From: Celeribacter naphthalenivorans
GTDB taxonomy: Bacteria; Pseudomonadota; Alphaproteobacteria; Rhodobacterales; Rhodobacteraceae
DNA length: 64,000 nucleotides
NCBI RefSeq assembly: GCF_020524585.1
Contig: NZ_JAIVLK010000007.1
Location: 248,001-312,000 of the forward strand
Reading direction: 5' to 3'
Positions 43,586 through 54,843 of the stretch are shown here, piece after piece. The notes under the pieces are model-generated. The model did not search any database, was not told where the DNA came from, and saw only the letters and a list, made by a program, of their open reading frames with translations. Position 1 is the first letter of the stretch; each line of letters starts with the position of its first letter. The translations under genes and the position numbers were made by a program.

Positions 43586-43751
43586 TTATCTTTTACAACA
43601 CATCTGACAGGCCGTTTTTGCGGAGGCAAACGGACCCACAAAAGCAAATTATTCTCAACAATATCAAAAAACTAACACAGTATATCCCATGAATTTTAGC
43701 GCACCAAGAGCGCGTGACGGGAACGAAATATGCTCCACCTGCATTATTTTA

Positions 43752-43766
43752 TCCTACTAATTGAGA
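43752..43766. promoter_or_regulatory. Operator TCYCA-N5-TGRGA, acyl-CoA dehydrogenase side
   Basis: Reads TCCTACTAATTGAGA: right half exact, left half 4/5. About 101 bp upstream of the start. Confidence 0.55.
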
Positions 43767-43859
43767 TTACATACATGTATAAACCTCGTGAGTTCGCTCG
43801 ATGAGCCTGTGCGGTACGCCGCCACAGGATCGTTGTTGAAATACTAGGAGGAGGAATGA

Positions 43860-45020
43860 ATGGACTTTTCATTCACAGAAGAACAACAGCTGTTTGCTGA
43901 CAGCGTCCGTCGCTTTGCCGAGGACAAACTCAAAGACGGCGCTCTGAAACGTGCGCATTCCAAGGAATACCCTTGGGAAGTCGCCAAGATGCTCTCGGAG
44001 CAAGGCCTGCTCGGCATCACCCTCAAGGAAGAGGACGGCGGCATTGGTGGCACGTTGATGGATGCCGTCATCGCCATTGAACAAATGTCCCTCGTCTGCC
44101 CGAAAAGCGCGGACATCATTCAGGCGGGCAACTTTGGCGCGATCCGCACCTTTGCCGAATACGCCAATGATGAGCAAAAAGAGAAATGGCTGCCGGGGCT
44201 TTTGTCCGGCGAGATTGTCATTTCTCTGGGCATGTCAGAACCCGACGCGGGCTCTGCGGCGACGGACCTTAAAACCACCGCGAAAGAAGACGGCGACCAT
44301 TATGTGATCAAAGGCCAGAAAGTGTTCGGCACGCACAGCCGTGACGCCTCGCTCTTTCTGATCTACTGCCGCTTTGGCCCCGGCCTCGACGGCATCGGCT
44401 CGCTGATCATCGAGCGCGGCACCGAAGGGTTTACCGTCGGCGAACCCGCCGAATTCATGAGCGGCGAAGAATGGTGCCCGCTCTATTTCGACAATGTGCG
44501 CGTGCCGAAAGAAAACCTTTTGCTCGGGCCGGGCGGCTTCAAACGTCAGATCGCCGCGTTCAATGCCGAGCGCATCGGCAACACCGCCCGCTCCCTTGCG
44601 ATCGGTCGTCACGCCTATAATCTGGCCCGCGACTACGTGATGGAACGCTCGCAATTCGGTCGTCCGCTTTGTGAATTCCAGGGTCTGCAATGGAAATTCG
44701 CCGATATGGCGATGAAACTCGAATCCGCGCAGCTTCTGCTCTACAAAGCCGCAGTCGGCGCCGACAAAGGCCTGCCTTCGGCCTATGACACGACGCTGGC
44801 GAAAATGGCCTGTAACCAGATCGGTTTCGAAGTGGCCTGCGAGGCGGTGCAATGCATGGGCGGCACGGGCTATACCCGCGAAACGCTTGCTGAATATTGC
44901 ATGCTGCGCACCAAAGGCTGGATGATCGCGGGCGGTTCCGTCGAGATGATGAAAAACCGCATGGCGGAATTCATCTTTGACCGCCGCTTTAGCCAGCGCC
45001 CGCCGAAACCGGCGAATTAA
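43860..45020 (+). CDS. Acyl-CoA dehydrogenase
   Basis: 386 aa flavoenzyme introducing an alpha,beta double bond into an acyl-CoA. The N-terminal helical domain starts MDFSFTEEQQLFADSVRRFA; the central FAD-contact region has SLGMSEPDAGSAATDL; the C-terminal helical domain has RSQFGRPLCEFQGLQWKFADM and QCMGGTGYTRE. The residue at the usual catalytic Glu site is hard to place by eye. AGGAGGAGGA precedes the start. Followed by a VOC paralogue 71 bp downstream in the same operon. Confidence 0.95.
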   Translation: MDFSFTEEQQLFADSVRRFAEDKLKDGALKRAHSKEYPWEVAKMLSEQGLLGITLKEEDGGIGGTLMDAVIAIEQMSLVCPKSADIIQAGNFGAIRTFAEYANDEQKEKWLPGLLSGEIVISLGMSEPDAGSAATDLKTTAKEDGDHYVIKGQKVFGTHSRDASLFLIYCRFGPGLDGIGSLIIERGTEGFTVGEPAEFMSGEEWCPLYFDNVRVPKENLLLGPGGFKRQIAAFNAERIGNTARSLAIGRHAYNLARDYVMERSQFGRPLCEFQGLQWKFADMAMKLESAQLLLYKAAVGADKGLPSAYDTTLAKMACNQIGFEVACEAVQCMGGTGYTRETLAEYCMLRTKGWMIAGGSVEMMKNRMAEFIFDRRFSQRPPKPAN

Positions 45021-45091
45021 GACGTGAAATCGATTGTCCCCTCTGGCACGGTCCTGAGGGGGCAATCTAAATGGGTTTGGAGGAGCTCACC

Positions 45092-45679
45092 ATGACGATC
45101 ACAGCTATGCCCCCGCGTTTTCTGGGAGACCGCGTTCAGCTTGCCTATGTCGTGCGCGACCTAGATGCGGCGCTGTCCTATTGGACGGATGTCATGAAGG
45201 TCGGGCCTTTTGTGGTCATCGAAAGCGCGAAAGGCAATCGCAAGATCATGCATCGTGGCGAGGAGACCGCGCTCGATTTCACCCTCGCCTTCGCCTATAT
45301 GGGCGAGACGCAGATCGAGGTCATCACCCCGAAAAATGATGCCCCCTCCTCCTATAAAGAGTTCCTCGACAGTGGCCGCGAGGGCCTCCACCATGTCGCC
45401 TATTGGCCGGAAGACATGCCAGGTGCCTGTTCGCATTTGGAGCGCCACGGATTCAAACCTGTCACCGCCGTCCTCGCCCCGGATGGGGATCGCTCGGTCG
45501 TCTATTACGACGCGCCCTCTGCGGTCGGCGCGATGGTCGAATTGTTGCCGATGAACGCTGAGCGTATGGCCTACTACAGTCGCATCCAAAAGCTGAGCGC
45601 CACATGGGATGGGGTGACGCGGCCTGTACGCCGCTTTGCGGATCGCGCGGAATTTCTGGCATCTGACGAGGGGCTGTAA
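45092..45679 (+). CDS. VOC-family protein, methylmalonyl-CoA epimerase-like (copy 2)
   Basis: 195 aa, clearly paralogous to the VOC gene at 23022: both share LDAAL.(F/Y)W, VGPFVVIE, the metal positions and the C-terminal PVRRFADRAEFLASD tail. The predicted metal ligands are Gln16, Glu76, His100 or His101, and Glu150. ATG 45092 follows GGAGGAGCTCACC; an ATG seven codons upstream lacks such spacing. It probably epimerises or isomerises an acyl-CoA acted on by the dehydrogenase encoded before it. Confidence 0.88.
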   Translation: MTITAMPPRFLGDRVQLAYVVRDLDAALSYWTDVMKVGPFVVIESAKGNRKIMHRGEETALDFTLAFAYMGETQIEVITPKNDAPSSYKEFLDSGREGLHHVAYWPEDMPGACSHLERHGFKPVTAVLAPDGDRSVVYYDAPSAVGAMVELLPMNAERMAYYSRIQKLSATWDGVTRPVRRFADRAEFLASDEGL

Positions 45680-45834
45680 GCCCTTCGGCCTGCCGCAAGC
45701 GCCACCCCTCTCACAGCAGAACGCCAAACGAACTGTCGTGTAGCACGCACAGTTTGAACGCGCGCGACCGATCCAGATCACGCTCCAACCTGCCCATCCG
45801 ATCACGAGAGCCCCCATCATTAATATTTTACAAA

Positions 45835-45849
45835 TCCCATATTGTGAGA
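45835..45849. promoter_or_regulatory. Operator TCYCA-N5-TGRGA upstream of tctCBA
   Basis: Reads TCCCATATTGTGAGA: both halves exact. Centred 62 bp upstream of the tctC start in an AT-rich stretch. Confidence 0.75.
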
Positions 45850-45903
45850 TATAAGATTGATTGGGTTGCGCAGGGAGAGCGCGCCCGACAAAGGGAGGAA
45901 ATA

Positions 45904-46881
45904 ATGACAAATCGTAAAGTTGTGACTGCATCCATTGCAGCGGCCATCACCATAGCCGGAGCGGTGCAAGCTCAGGATTACCCAACACAATCCATCGATG
46001 TGATCGTACCTACATCTGCAGGGGGATTGACGGATTTGCTTGTCCGCACCGCCGCACAGCATATGTCGGAAGAGCTCGGACAGCCGCTTGTGATCGAGAA
46101 TCGCCCTGGCGCTGGCACTGTCGTCGGCATCACCGCTGCGATGAAGGCCGATCCGAATGGCTACACGCTCGTGACCCCGCCCGCATCAGGATTTTCCATT
46201 AATCCCAATTTGCGGGATTTGGAATACGATCCCGTTGCGGACTTTGAAGGCATCTGCCTGATGGGCGGCGCGCCCAGCATTCTGGTGGTAAACCCCGAGC
46301 TTGGGATCACAAATTTCGAAGAGTTTTTGGCCAAGGCCACCGCAGACGAGCTGCTCTTCGCCTCCGCAGGCCCCGGCACACCGTCGCATCTCGTGCAGGA
46401 GCTTCTGAAGATCGAGCTCGACAAAGGCGGCGTCGAGACTGATTTCGTCCACGTGCCCTATAAAGGCACGGCCCAAGCCGTCACGGATGCAATCGGTGGC
46501 CACGCGCAGGTTCTGTTTGAATCGCCCGGTCCGCTGATCGGCGGCATCAAGGCCGGTCAACTCGTGCCGCTTGGCGTCTCGAGCCCCAAACGTCTGGCCG
46601 CCCTGCCCGATGTGCCGACATTCGCGGAGCTTGGCTATCCGGGTGTCGAGTTGATCGGTTGGGTCGGCATGGCCGCCCCCAAAGGCACGCCGAAAGAGAT
46701 CATCGACACGCTCGGCGCGGCCTGTCTCAACGCCACGAGCACGCCGGAATATGCCAAGATGGCCGAGGACAACGGGCTTCAGGTCTTTACCGCCGGACCG
46801 GCCGAATTTGACACTTGGATCGCCGATCAGATCCAGCACTACGGTGCTCTGGTCGAGGCCGCCGGTCTCGAAAAAGAGTAA
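45904..46881 (+). CDS. tctC: Tripartite tricarboxylate transporter binding protein (TctC/Bug family)
   Basis: 325 aa periplasmic receptor; the symbol is used in the family sense. The signal peptide is MTNRKVVTASIAAAITIAGAVQA, cleaved before QDYPTQ. The Bug-family signature is PTQSIDVIVPTSAGGLTDLLVR with VIENRPGAGTVVG, and the C-terminal part contains HVPYKGTAQAVTDAIGG and LPDVPTFAELGYPGVE. AAAGGGAGGAAATA precedes the start. The ligand is probably a di- or tricarboxylate or a related acid. Confidence 0.96.
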   Translation: MTNRKVVTASIAAAITIAGAVQAQDYPTQSIDVIVPTSAGGLTDLLVRTAAQHMSEELGQPLVIENRPGAGTVVGITAAMKADPNGYTLVTPPASGFSINPNLRDLEYDPVADFEGICLMGGAPSILVVNPELGITNFEEFLAKATADELLFASAGPGTPSHLVQELLKIELDKGGVETDFVHVPYKGTAQAVTDAIGGHAQVLFESPGPLIGGIKAGQLVPLGVSSPKRLAALPDVPTFAELGYPGVELIGWVGMAAPKGTPKEIIDTLGAACLNATSTPEYAKMAEDNGLQVFTAGPAEFDTWIADQIQHYGALVEAAGLEKE

Positions 46882-46893
46882 GTCGTCGCGCGC

Positions 46894-46916
46894 GGGCGCC
46901 CTAAAACCGGGCGCCC
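46894..46916 (+). other. GC hairpin between tctC and tctB
   Basis: GGGCGCCC repeats as a perfect 8-bp stem over TAAAACC, 12 bp after the tctC stop, without a T-run. Likely stabilises the receptor message, as at the other two binding-protein genes. Confidence 0.7.
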
Positions 46917-46972
46917 CGTCACCGCCGTTTCAAAGGATCACCTCCCTTTGAAAACACGACAGGATTCGACCT

Positions 46973-47434
46973 ATGAAATCACCAGACATGAGAGACATCG
47001 CCAGCGGTGTGACACTGATTGCCATCGGCCTTTTCGCGGCGATCTACGCCTATGCCAACTACCGCATGGGCACCGTGACACGGATGGGGCCCGGCTTTGT
47101 GCCGTTCTGGCTCGGCTGCATCGTTGCGGGCCTTGGCACTTTGATCGCGGTCTTGCCCTTTCTGAGCGCCCGCCGCGATACGATCGAGCCCCCACCCTTT
47201 CACCCCCGCCCGTTGATCGCGATTCTCGTGGCCGTTCTGTTGTTCGCAGGCCTCGTCACACGGATCGGTTTGGTGCCCACGACCCTCATCGTCACCTTTG
47301 TCTCGGCGCTCGCTGAACGCGGTTTCGATCTCAAACGCACCGCAATGCTCGCCGTGACCTTGGCCGCGTTGATCTGGGTGATCTTTCTTCTTTTGCTCGA
47401 CATGCGCCTGCCGGCCATCGTCCTACCGGGGTAA
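46973..47434 (+). CDS. tctB: Tripartite tricarboxylate transporter small subunit (TctB family)
   Basis: 153 aa with four hydrophobic segments (about 8-28, 38-58, 78-98, 115-150), standard TctB topology, including the MGPGFVPFWLG segment. The start ATG has only a weak ribosome site. Three bases separate its stop from tctA. Confidence 0.92.
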   Translation: MKSPDMRDIASGVTLIAIGLFAAIYAYANYRMGTVTRMGPGFVPFWLGCIVAGLGTLIAVLPFLSARRDTIEPPPFHPRPLIAILVAVLLFAGLVTRIGLVPTTLIVTFVSALAERGFDLKRTAMLAVTLAALIWVIFLLLLDMRLPAIVLPG

Positions 47435-47437
47435 GTC

Positions 47438-48949
47438 ATGGACATTTTCACGACACTCTACGGCAATCTCGCGCTCGGCTTCGGCGAAGCGCTGACGCTG
47501 TCCAACATGTGGTACTGCCTTCTGGGCGTGTTCCTTGGGTGTATGGTCGGGGTTCTGCCCGGCCTCGGTTCGCTCATCGCGATCTCGCTTTTGCTGCCGA
47601 TCACCTTTCACATCCCTACGAGCGGCGCTTTGATGATGCTGGCGGGCGTGTATTTCGGCTCGGATTACGGTGGGGGGACCTCTTCCATTCTGTTGGGGGT
47701 TCCCGGCCATGCGGCGGCCGCCGTCGACGTGCTCGACGGCTACCCGATGACCCAACAAGGCCGCGGCGGCATCGCGCTCTTCATGAAATGCGTCGCCTCC
47801 TTTTTCGGCGCCACTGTCGGCATCCTGCTCCTCGCGCTTTTGGCGCCTGCGCTGGCCAGTGTGGCATTGAAATTCGGCCCCGGCGAATATGCCGCCCTCT
47901 TGCTTTTGGGGTTGATCGCCTCGGCCACGGTCGGCCAGGGGTCACCGCTCAAAGGCATCGCCGTCATGTTGGTGGGCATTCTGATCGGCACCATCGGTCT
48001 CGATATTTCCTCGGGCCTGCCGCGCTTTACCTTCGGCATTTCCGAACTTGAGGATGGGGTCAATCTGGCCGTGCTCGCGCTTGGGCTTTTTGCCATCACG
48101 GAGCTTGTCAAATCCTGCGGGCAGGGCCGCAAGAAAGTCGCTGAGCAAAAATTCGGCCTGCGCGATCAGCTTCCGACACGCGAAGATTGGCGACGGTCTG
48201 TCGGCCCGATGCTGCGCGGGTCGGGCTTGGGCGCGACCTTTGGTGCGCTTCCCGGCACCTCCGGCGGGCTCGCCACCTTCCTCGCCTATTCCATCGAAAA
48301 ACGGATTTCGCGCAACCCCGAACGCTTCGGCAAAGGCGCCATCGAAGGGATCGCCGCCCCCGAGGCGTGTAACAACGCGGGCATCGGCGGGGCGTTCATC
48401 CCGACCCTGACGCTGGGCATTCCGGGCGATCCGATCATGGCGCTTTTGCTGGGCGCGATGATGATGCAAGGCATCGTTCCGGGGCCGCAGGTGGTGACCG
48501 AATACCCCGATCTGTTCTGGGGTCTGATTGCGAGTTTCTGGATCGGCAACGTTCTTTTGGTGATCCTCAACATCCCGCTTATCGGCCTGTGGGTGCGCAT
48601 TCTCGCGATCCCCTACAGCCTGTTGTTCCCGGCGATTGTGATGTTCACCTGTATCGGCGCCTATAGCGTTCACAACAACGTCTTCGACGTTTTGGTGCTC
48701 AGCATCTGCGGCCTCATCGGCTACCTGATGCTCCAGCTCCGCTTCGAAGCCATCCCGCTTTTGCTCGGCTTCATTCTCGGACCGAGCCTTGAGGAGAACT
48801 TCACCCGGTCAATGACCATCTACCGGGGCGATTTCACCACCTATTTCGAACGCCCCATCACCGCCAGCATCCTGCTTGTCACACTTGCGCTGGTGGTTTG
48901 GACCTTCTGGATGGCCAGTCGAAAGCCGTCCCGACCACAGGAGGCATAA
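47438..48949 (+). CDS. tctA: Tripartite tricarboxylate transporter large permease (TctA family)
   Basis: 503 aa integral membrane protein with 11-12 hydrophobic segments. Family motifs are GVLPGLGSLIAISLLLP near the N-terminus, YGGGTSSILLGVPG, the second inverted copy FGALPGTSGGLATFLAY, and PEACNNAGIGGAFIPTLTLGIPGD. Forms the proton/sodium-coupled channel with TctB. Confidence 0.96.
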   Translation: MDIFTTLYGNLALGFGEALTLSNMWYCLLGVFLGCMVGVLPGLGSLIAISLLLPITFHIPTSGALMMLAGVYFGSDYGGGTSSILLGVPGHAAAAVDVLDGYPMTQQGRGGIALFMKCVASFFGATVGILLLALLAPALASVALKFGPGEYAALLLLGLIASATVGQGSPLKGIAVMLVGILIGTIGLDISSGLPRFTFGISELEDGVNLAVLALGLFAITELVKSCGQGRKKVAEQKFGLRDQLPTREDWRRSVGPMLRGSGLGATFGALPGTSGGLATFLAYSIEKRISRNPERFGKGAIEGIAAPEACNNAGIGGAFIPTLTLGIPGDPIMALLLGAMMMQGIVPGPQVVTEYPDLFWGLIASFWIGNVLLVILNIPLIGLWVRILAIPYSLLFPAIVMFTCIGAYSVHNNVFDVLVLSICGLIGYLMLQLRFEAIPLLLGFILGPSLEENFTRSMTIYRGDFTTYFERPITASILLVTLALVVWTFWMASRKPSRPQEA

Positions 48950-48971
48950 GCCTCCCTTAAGCACCGAGGAT

Positions 48972-48994
48972 GCGCCAAAGACCCTCTCTGGCGC
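48972..48994 (+). terminator. Weak terminator candidate after tctA
   Basis: GCGCCA and TGGCGC pair over an 11-nt loop, followed by GCCCTTTCCC. The stem is short and the T-tract poor. Confidence 0.4.
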
Positions 48995-49072
48995 GCCCTT
49001 TCCCACACCGCCGCGGGGCATCACGAAATTTGTTTTTCGCGTTGACAGCCCCGCGTCACAACGAGACTATGA

Positions 49073-52018
<2,946 letters not shown>

Positions 52019-52029
<11 letters not shown>

Positions 52030-52216
52030 ATTGAACGGACAGTCTGTCGAAACCACAGTCCCCACGCTGGCCGCGCTGATCACGGAGCAAAACTATGAGG
52101 CGCGCTCTGTCGCCTCTGCCGTCGACGGGCAATTCGTGCCGCGCGACGCGCGCGAAGGGATCAACCTGACGGCGGGCATGAAGATCGAGCTTCTTTCACC
52201 GATGCAAGGGGGCTGA
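52019..52216 (+). CDS. thiS: Sulfur carrier protein ThiS
   Basis: 65 aa ubiquitin-fold sulfur carrier ending in Gly-Gly (LSPMQGG), the residue pair adenylated and thiocarboxylated by ThiF. The FVPRDAREG segment is typical of ThiS. Starts inside the end of thiO and stops one base before thiG. Confidence 0.96.
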
Positions 52217-52217
52217 C

Positions 52218-52979
52218 ATGTTCTACGGCACCGAGTTGAAAAACCGCCTGCTGCTCGGCACGGCGCAATACCCCTCCCCCGACATCTTGCGCGCGGCCAT
52301 CGCGGCCTCTGGCACGGAGGTGATCACCGTCTCGCTTCGTCGCGAGGGCGCAGACGGCGCGGGGTTTCGTGACATTCTCAAAGACAGCGGCTGTCGCATC
52401 CTGCCCAACACGGCGGGCTGTCACAGCGCCCGCGAAGCGGTCACCACGGCGCAGATGGCGCGCGAAGTCTTTGGCACCAATTGGATCAAACTCGAAGTGA
52501 TCGGCCATGCCGACACGCTGCAACCCGATCCCTTCGCCTTGGTCGAAGCCGCGCGCATCCTCTGCGCCGACGGCTTTGAGGTCTTTCCCTACACCACCGA
52601 AGATCTGATCCTCGGCGAGAAACTGATCGAGGCCGGGTGCCGCGTCTTGATGCCGTGGGGCGCGCCGATTGGCTCCGGCCAAGGGCTGCGCAACATCGAA
52701 GGCTTGCGGACCATGCGCGCGCATTTTCGCGATGTGCCTCTGGTGATCGACGCCGGGATCGGCGCGCCGTCACAAGCCGCACAAGCGATGGAAATGGGCT
52801 TCGATGCGGTGCTTTTGAACACCGCCGTGGCCAAGGCCGTCGATCCCGTGGCCATGGCAGAGGCGTTTTCCCGGGCTGTCGACGCCGGAAAACAGGCCTA
52901 TGACGCGGGCCTCATGCCGCGGCGCGATATGGCTGAGGCCTCCACCCCGGTGTTCGGCATGGCGGAGCTTTTGGCATGA
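52218..52979 (+). CDS. thiG: Thiazole synthase ThiG
   Basis: 253 aa TIM barrel forming the thiazole ring from DXP, ThiS-thiocarboxylate and dehydroglycine. Landmarks are [10 protein letters not shown] at the start, [22 protein letters not shown], the Schiff-base Lys in [26 protein letters not shown] and [10 protein letters not shown]. Overlaps thiE by four bases. Confidence 0.97.
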   Translation: MFYGTELKNRLLLGTAQYPSPDILRAAIAASGTEVITVSLRREGADGAGFRDILKDSGCRILPNTAGCHSAREAVTTAQMAREVFGTNWIKLEVIGHADTLQPDPFALVEAARILCADGFEVFPYTTEDLILGEKLIEAGCRVLMPWGAPIGSGQGLRNIEGLRTMRAHFRDVPLVIDAGIGAPSQAAQAMEMGFDAVLLNTAVAKAVDPVAMAEAFSRAVDAGKQAYDAGLMPRRDMAEASTPVFGMAELLA

Positions 52980-53584
52980 CGCTTGATCCGTTTTATCTCA
53001 TCGTCAGCCATGTCAGTCAGTTGGAACTGCTCGTGCCGCAGGGCGTGCGCCTCGTACAACTTCGGATCAAGGATCAGCCCGACGACGAAGTCCGCCGTCA
53101 AATCCGCCGCGCCCGCGATTTTTGCGCGGTGCATCGCGCGCAATTGGTAGTAAACGACTATTGGCAGGCCGCACTCGACCTGAAATGTCGCTTTGTGCAC
53201 CTCGGACAAGAGGACATGGAGACCGCCGATTTTGCCGCGCTCAGGCGTGCCGGGGTCCATTTCGGACTTTCCACCCATGACGAGACAGAATTGGAGCGCG
53301 CGCTGTCGCATGACCCCGCCTATGTCGCCTTGGGGCCGGTCTATCCGACGCTTTTGAAAAAAATGAAATGGGGGCCGCAAGGGCTGGATCGGGTGCGGCG
53401 CTGGAAGGCCATGGCCGGAGACACACCGCTCGTTGGCATCGGAGGCTTGACGCCAGAGCGCCTGCCCGACCTGTTCGAAGCGGGCGCAGACAGTGCCGCC
53501 GTGGTGACCGATATCGCCACGGCCACCAACCCCGAGGCCCGCTGCGCAGAATGGATCAAAGCCACACGGGAGTATGTCAAATGA
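52976..53584 (+). CDS. thiE: Thiamine phosphate synthase ThiE
   Basis: 202 aa TIM barrel joining HMP-PP and thiazole phosphate. It has VQLRIKDQ for the pyrophosphate-contact segment, [22 protein letters not shown] for the phosphate loop and GIGGLTPE near the end. It is short but complete; some relatives are regulatory TenI, but operon position favours ThiE. Overlaps thiF (ATGA). Confidence 0.93.
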   Translation: MTLDPFYLIVSHVSQLELLVPQGVRLVQLRIKDQPDDEVRRQIRRARDFCAVHRAQLVVNDYWQAALDLKCRFVHLGQEDMETADFAALRRAGVHFGLSTHDETELERALSHDPAYVALGPVYPTLLKKMKWGPQGLDRVRRWKAMAGDTPLVGIGGLTPERLPDLFEAGADSAAVVTDIATATNPEARCAEWIKATREYVK

Positions 53585-54495
53585 GCCGCTACGCCAGACA
53601 GATATGCCTCGCCGGTGTTGGCCCCGAAGGTCAGGCCCGCCTCGGAGCGGCGCGGGTTCTGGTCGTGGGGGCCGGCGGGTTGGGGGCAACGCTTTTGCCG
53701 CAACTCGTGGGCGCGGGCGTCGGCTTTATCCGCCTGCTCGACCCCGATCTGGTCGAGGAAAGCAACCTGCAACGTCAGACGCTTTTCCGGATGAGCGATC
53801 TCGGCCAGCCCAAAGCCCAGATCGCCGCAGATGCGCTGACCGGTCTGAACCCCGATGTCACACTGGAGGCGCATGTCGCCCGGTTGACGCCTGCCAACCT
53901 GCCGCACTGGTCGCGGGATGTCGATCTGATCGTGGATGCCGCCGACAGTTTCGCCACGAGCTATGCGCTCTCGGATCATTGCCACCAAAGCGGACAGCCG
54001 CTGATCAGCGCCTCCGTGACCGGCAGGCAAGGCTATGTCGGCGGCTTTTGCGGCGGGGCCCCCAGCCTGCGCGCGGTGTTTCCCGACCTGCCGGACGTCA
54101 TGGGGTCCTGTTCAGAGACGGGCGTCATGGGGCCGGTGGTCGCCAATATTTCGGCGCTGCAAGCCCAGATGGTGCTTGCCGTTTTGCTGGGCCAAGACCC
54201 CACGCCGCTGGGACAGTTTCTATCGTTGGATCTGATGGGCTGGCGCGTCAACGGATTTCGGTTCGACAGCGCGCCGGAGCCACCTCGGGCCAGCCCCGCC
54301 GTTTTGGCGCTGGAACAGATCACGCCAGACGATCTGGTGATCGACCTGCGTGACACGCCCGACGTGGTCCCGACCCCCGACCCCGGCCAAAGGGTCGTCT
54401 TTGTCTGCGCATCGGGCCTTCGGGCTTGGCGCGCCGCGCGCGGCTTTGCCGAGACGTCTGAGGCCCATGTCGCCATCGTCGGAGTCGGCACATAG
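53581..54495 (+). CDS. thiF: ThiF/MoeB-type adenylyltransferase with C-terminal rhodanese-like domain
   Basis: 304 aa. The E1-like domain adenylates the ThiS C-terminus; it has GAGGLGATLLPQL for ATP binding, NLQRQTLF and DAADSFATSY. The MoeB Zn-Cys pairs are reduced (CGGA, GSCSETGV). From about residue 255 a compact rhodanese-like segment follows, with the loop VCASGLRAWRAA carrying the candidate sulfur-accepting Cys. No thiD follows in the operon. Next is 348 bp containing the cobalamin riboswitch. Confidence 0.93.
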   Translation: MSRYARQICLAGVGPEGQARLGAARVLVVGAGGLGATLLPQLVGAGVGFIRLLDPDLVEESNLQRQTLFRMSDLGQPKAQIAADALTGLNPDVTLEAHVARLTPANLPHWSRDVDLIVDAADSFATSYALSDHCHQSGQPLISASVTGRQGYVGGFCGGAPSLRAVFPDLPDVMGSCSETGVMGPVVANISALQAQMVLAVLLGQDPTPLGQFLSLDLMGWRVNGFRFDSAPEPPRASPAVLALEQITPDDLVIDLRDTPDVVPTPDPGQRVVFVCASGLRAWRAARGFAETSEAHVAIVGVGT

Positions 54496-54597
54496 GACCT
54501 TAGCGTCGGTCACCTTATGGGAAAATTTCGAATATCTATGGCCCGGAAACGCGATCTTCACTTGACCTCATTCCCCGTCCCGCGTTTATCTGAACCC

Positions 54598-54802
54598 CTG
54601 TTTGGTGCCTGATGATGCGCGATGCTGAGGGCTCAATCGGGAACGGGGAAGGATGTCGCGACACGCAGCACCCAAAGCCCCGGCCGCCCCCGCGACTGTA
54701 TGCGGTGAGCGCGCTCCCACACACCACTGGAGAGCCCCGTCGGGATCTCTGGGAAGGGGGAGTGGCGCTTTGACCCGCGAGCCAGGAAACCGGCCAGCAG
54801 CC
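54598..54802 (+). ncRNA. Cobalamin riboswitch
   Basis: Conserved elements are in order: TTTGGTGCCTGATGATGC at the 5' stem, a GGGAACGGGGAA core, GCCCCCGCGACTGTATGCGG as the classic B12-box segment, and the terminal GAGCCAGGAAACCGGCC (consensus GCCAGGAGACC). Adenosylcobalamin binding should reduce expression of the cbiM-type gene downstream. Confidence 0.95.
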
Positions 54803-54811
54803 ACATCAACC

Positions 54812-54829
54812 GCCGTCGGGTGTGACGGC
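54812..54829 (+). promoter_or_regulatory. Hairpin next to the cbiM ribosome site, likely riboswitch platform
   Basis: GCCGTC and GACGGC form a 6-bp stem over GGGTGT immediately before AAGGAG, the ribosome site of the ATG at 54844. The geometry suits translational control by the riboswitch. Confidence 0.55.
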
Positions 54830-54843
54830 AAGGAGTACGCGAT

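Larger units (their letters stand above)
43494..43859. other. Divergent control region, atypical SDR / acyl-CoA dehydrogenase
   Basis: 366 bp, AT-rich from about 43565 to 43785, with one operator near each gene about 181 bp apart and a third poor half-match (TCCCATGAATTTTAG) near 43685. No gene is seen. Confidence 0.6.

Noticed and set aside
43684-43698. TCCCATGAATTTTAG as another operator
   Set aside because: Left half exact, but the right half TTTAG does not match TGRGA, and two better copies already flank it.
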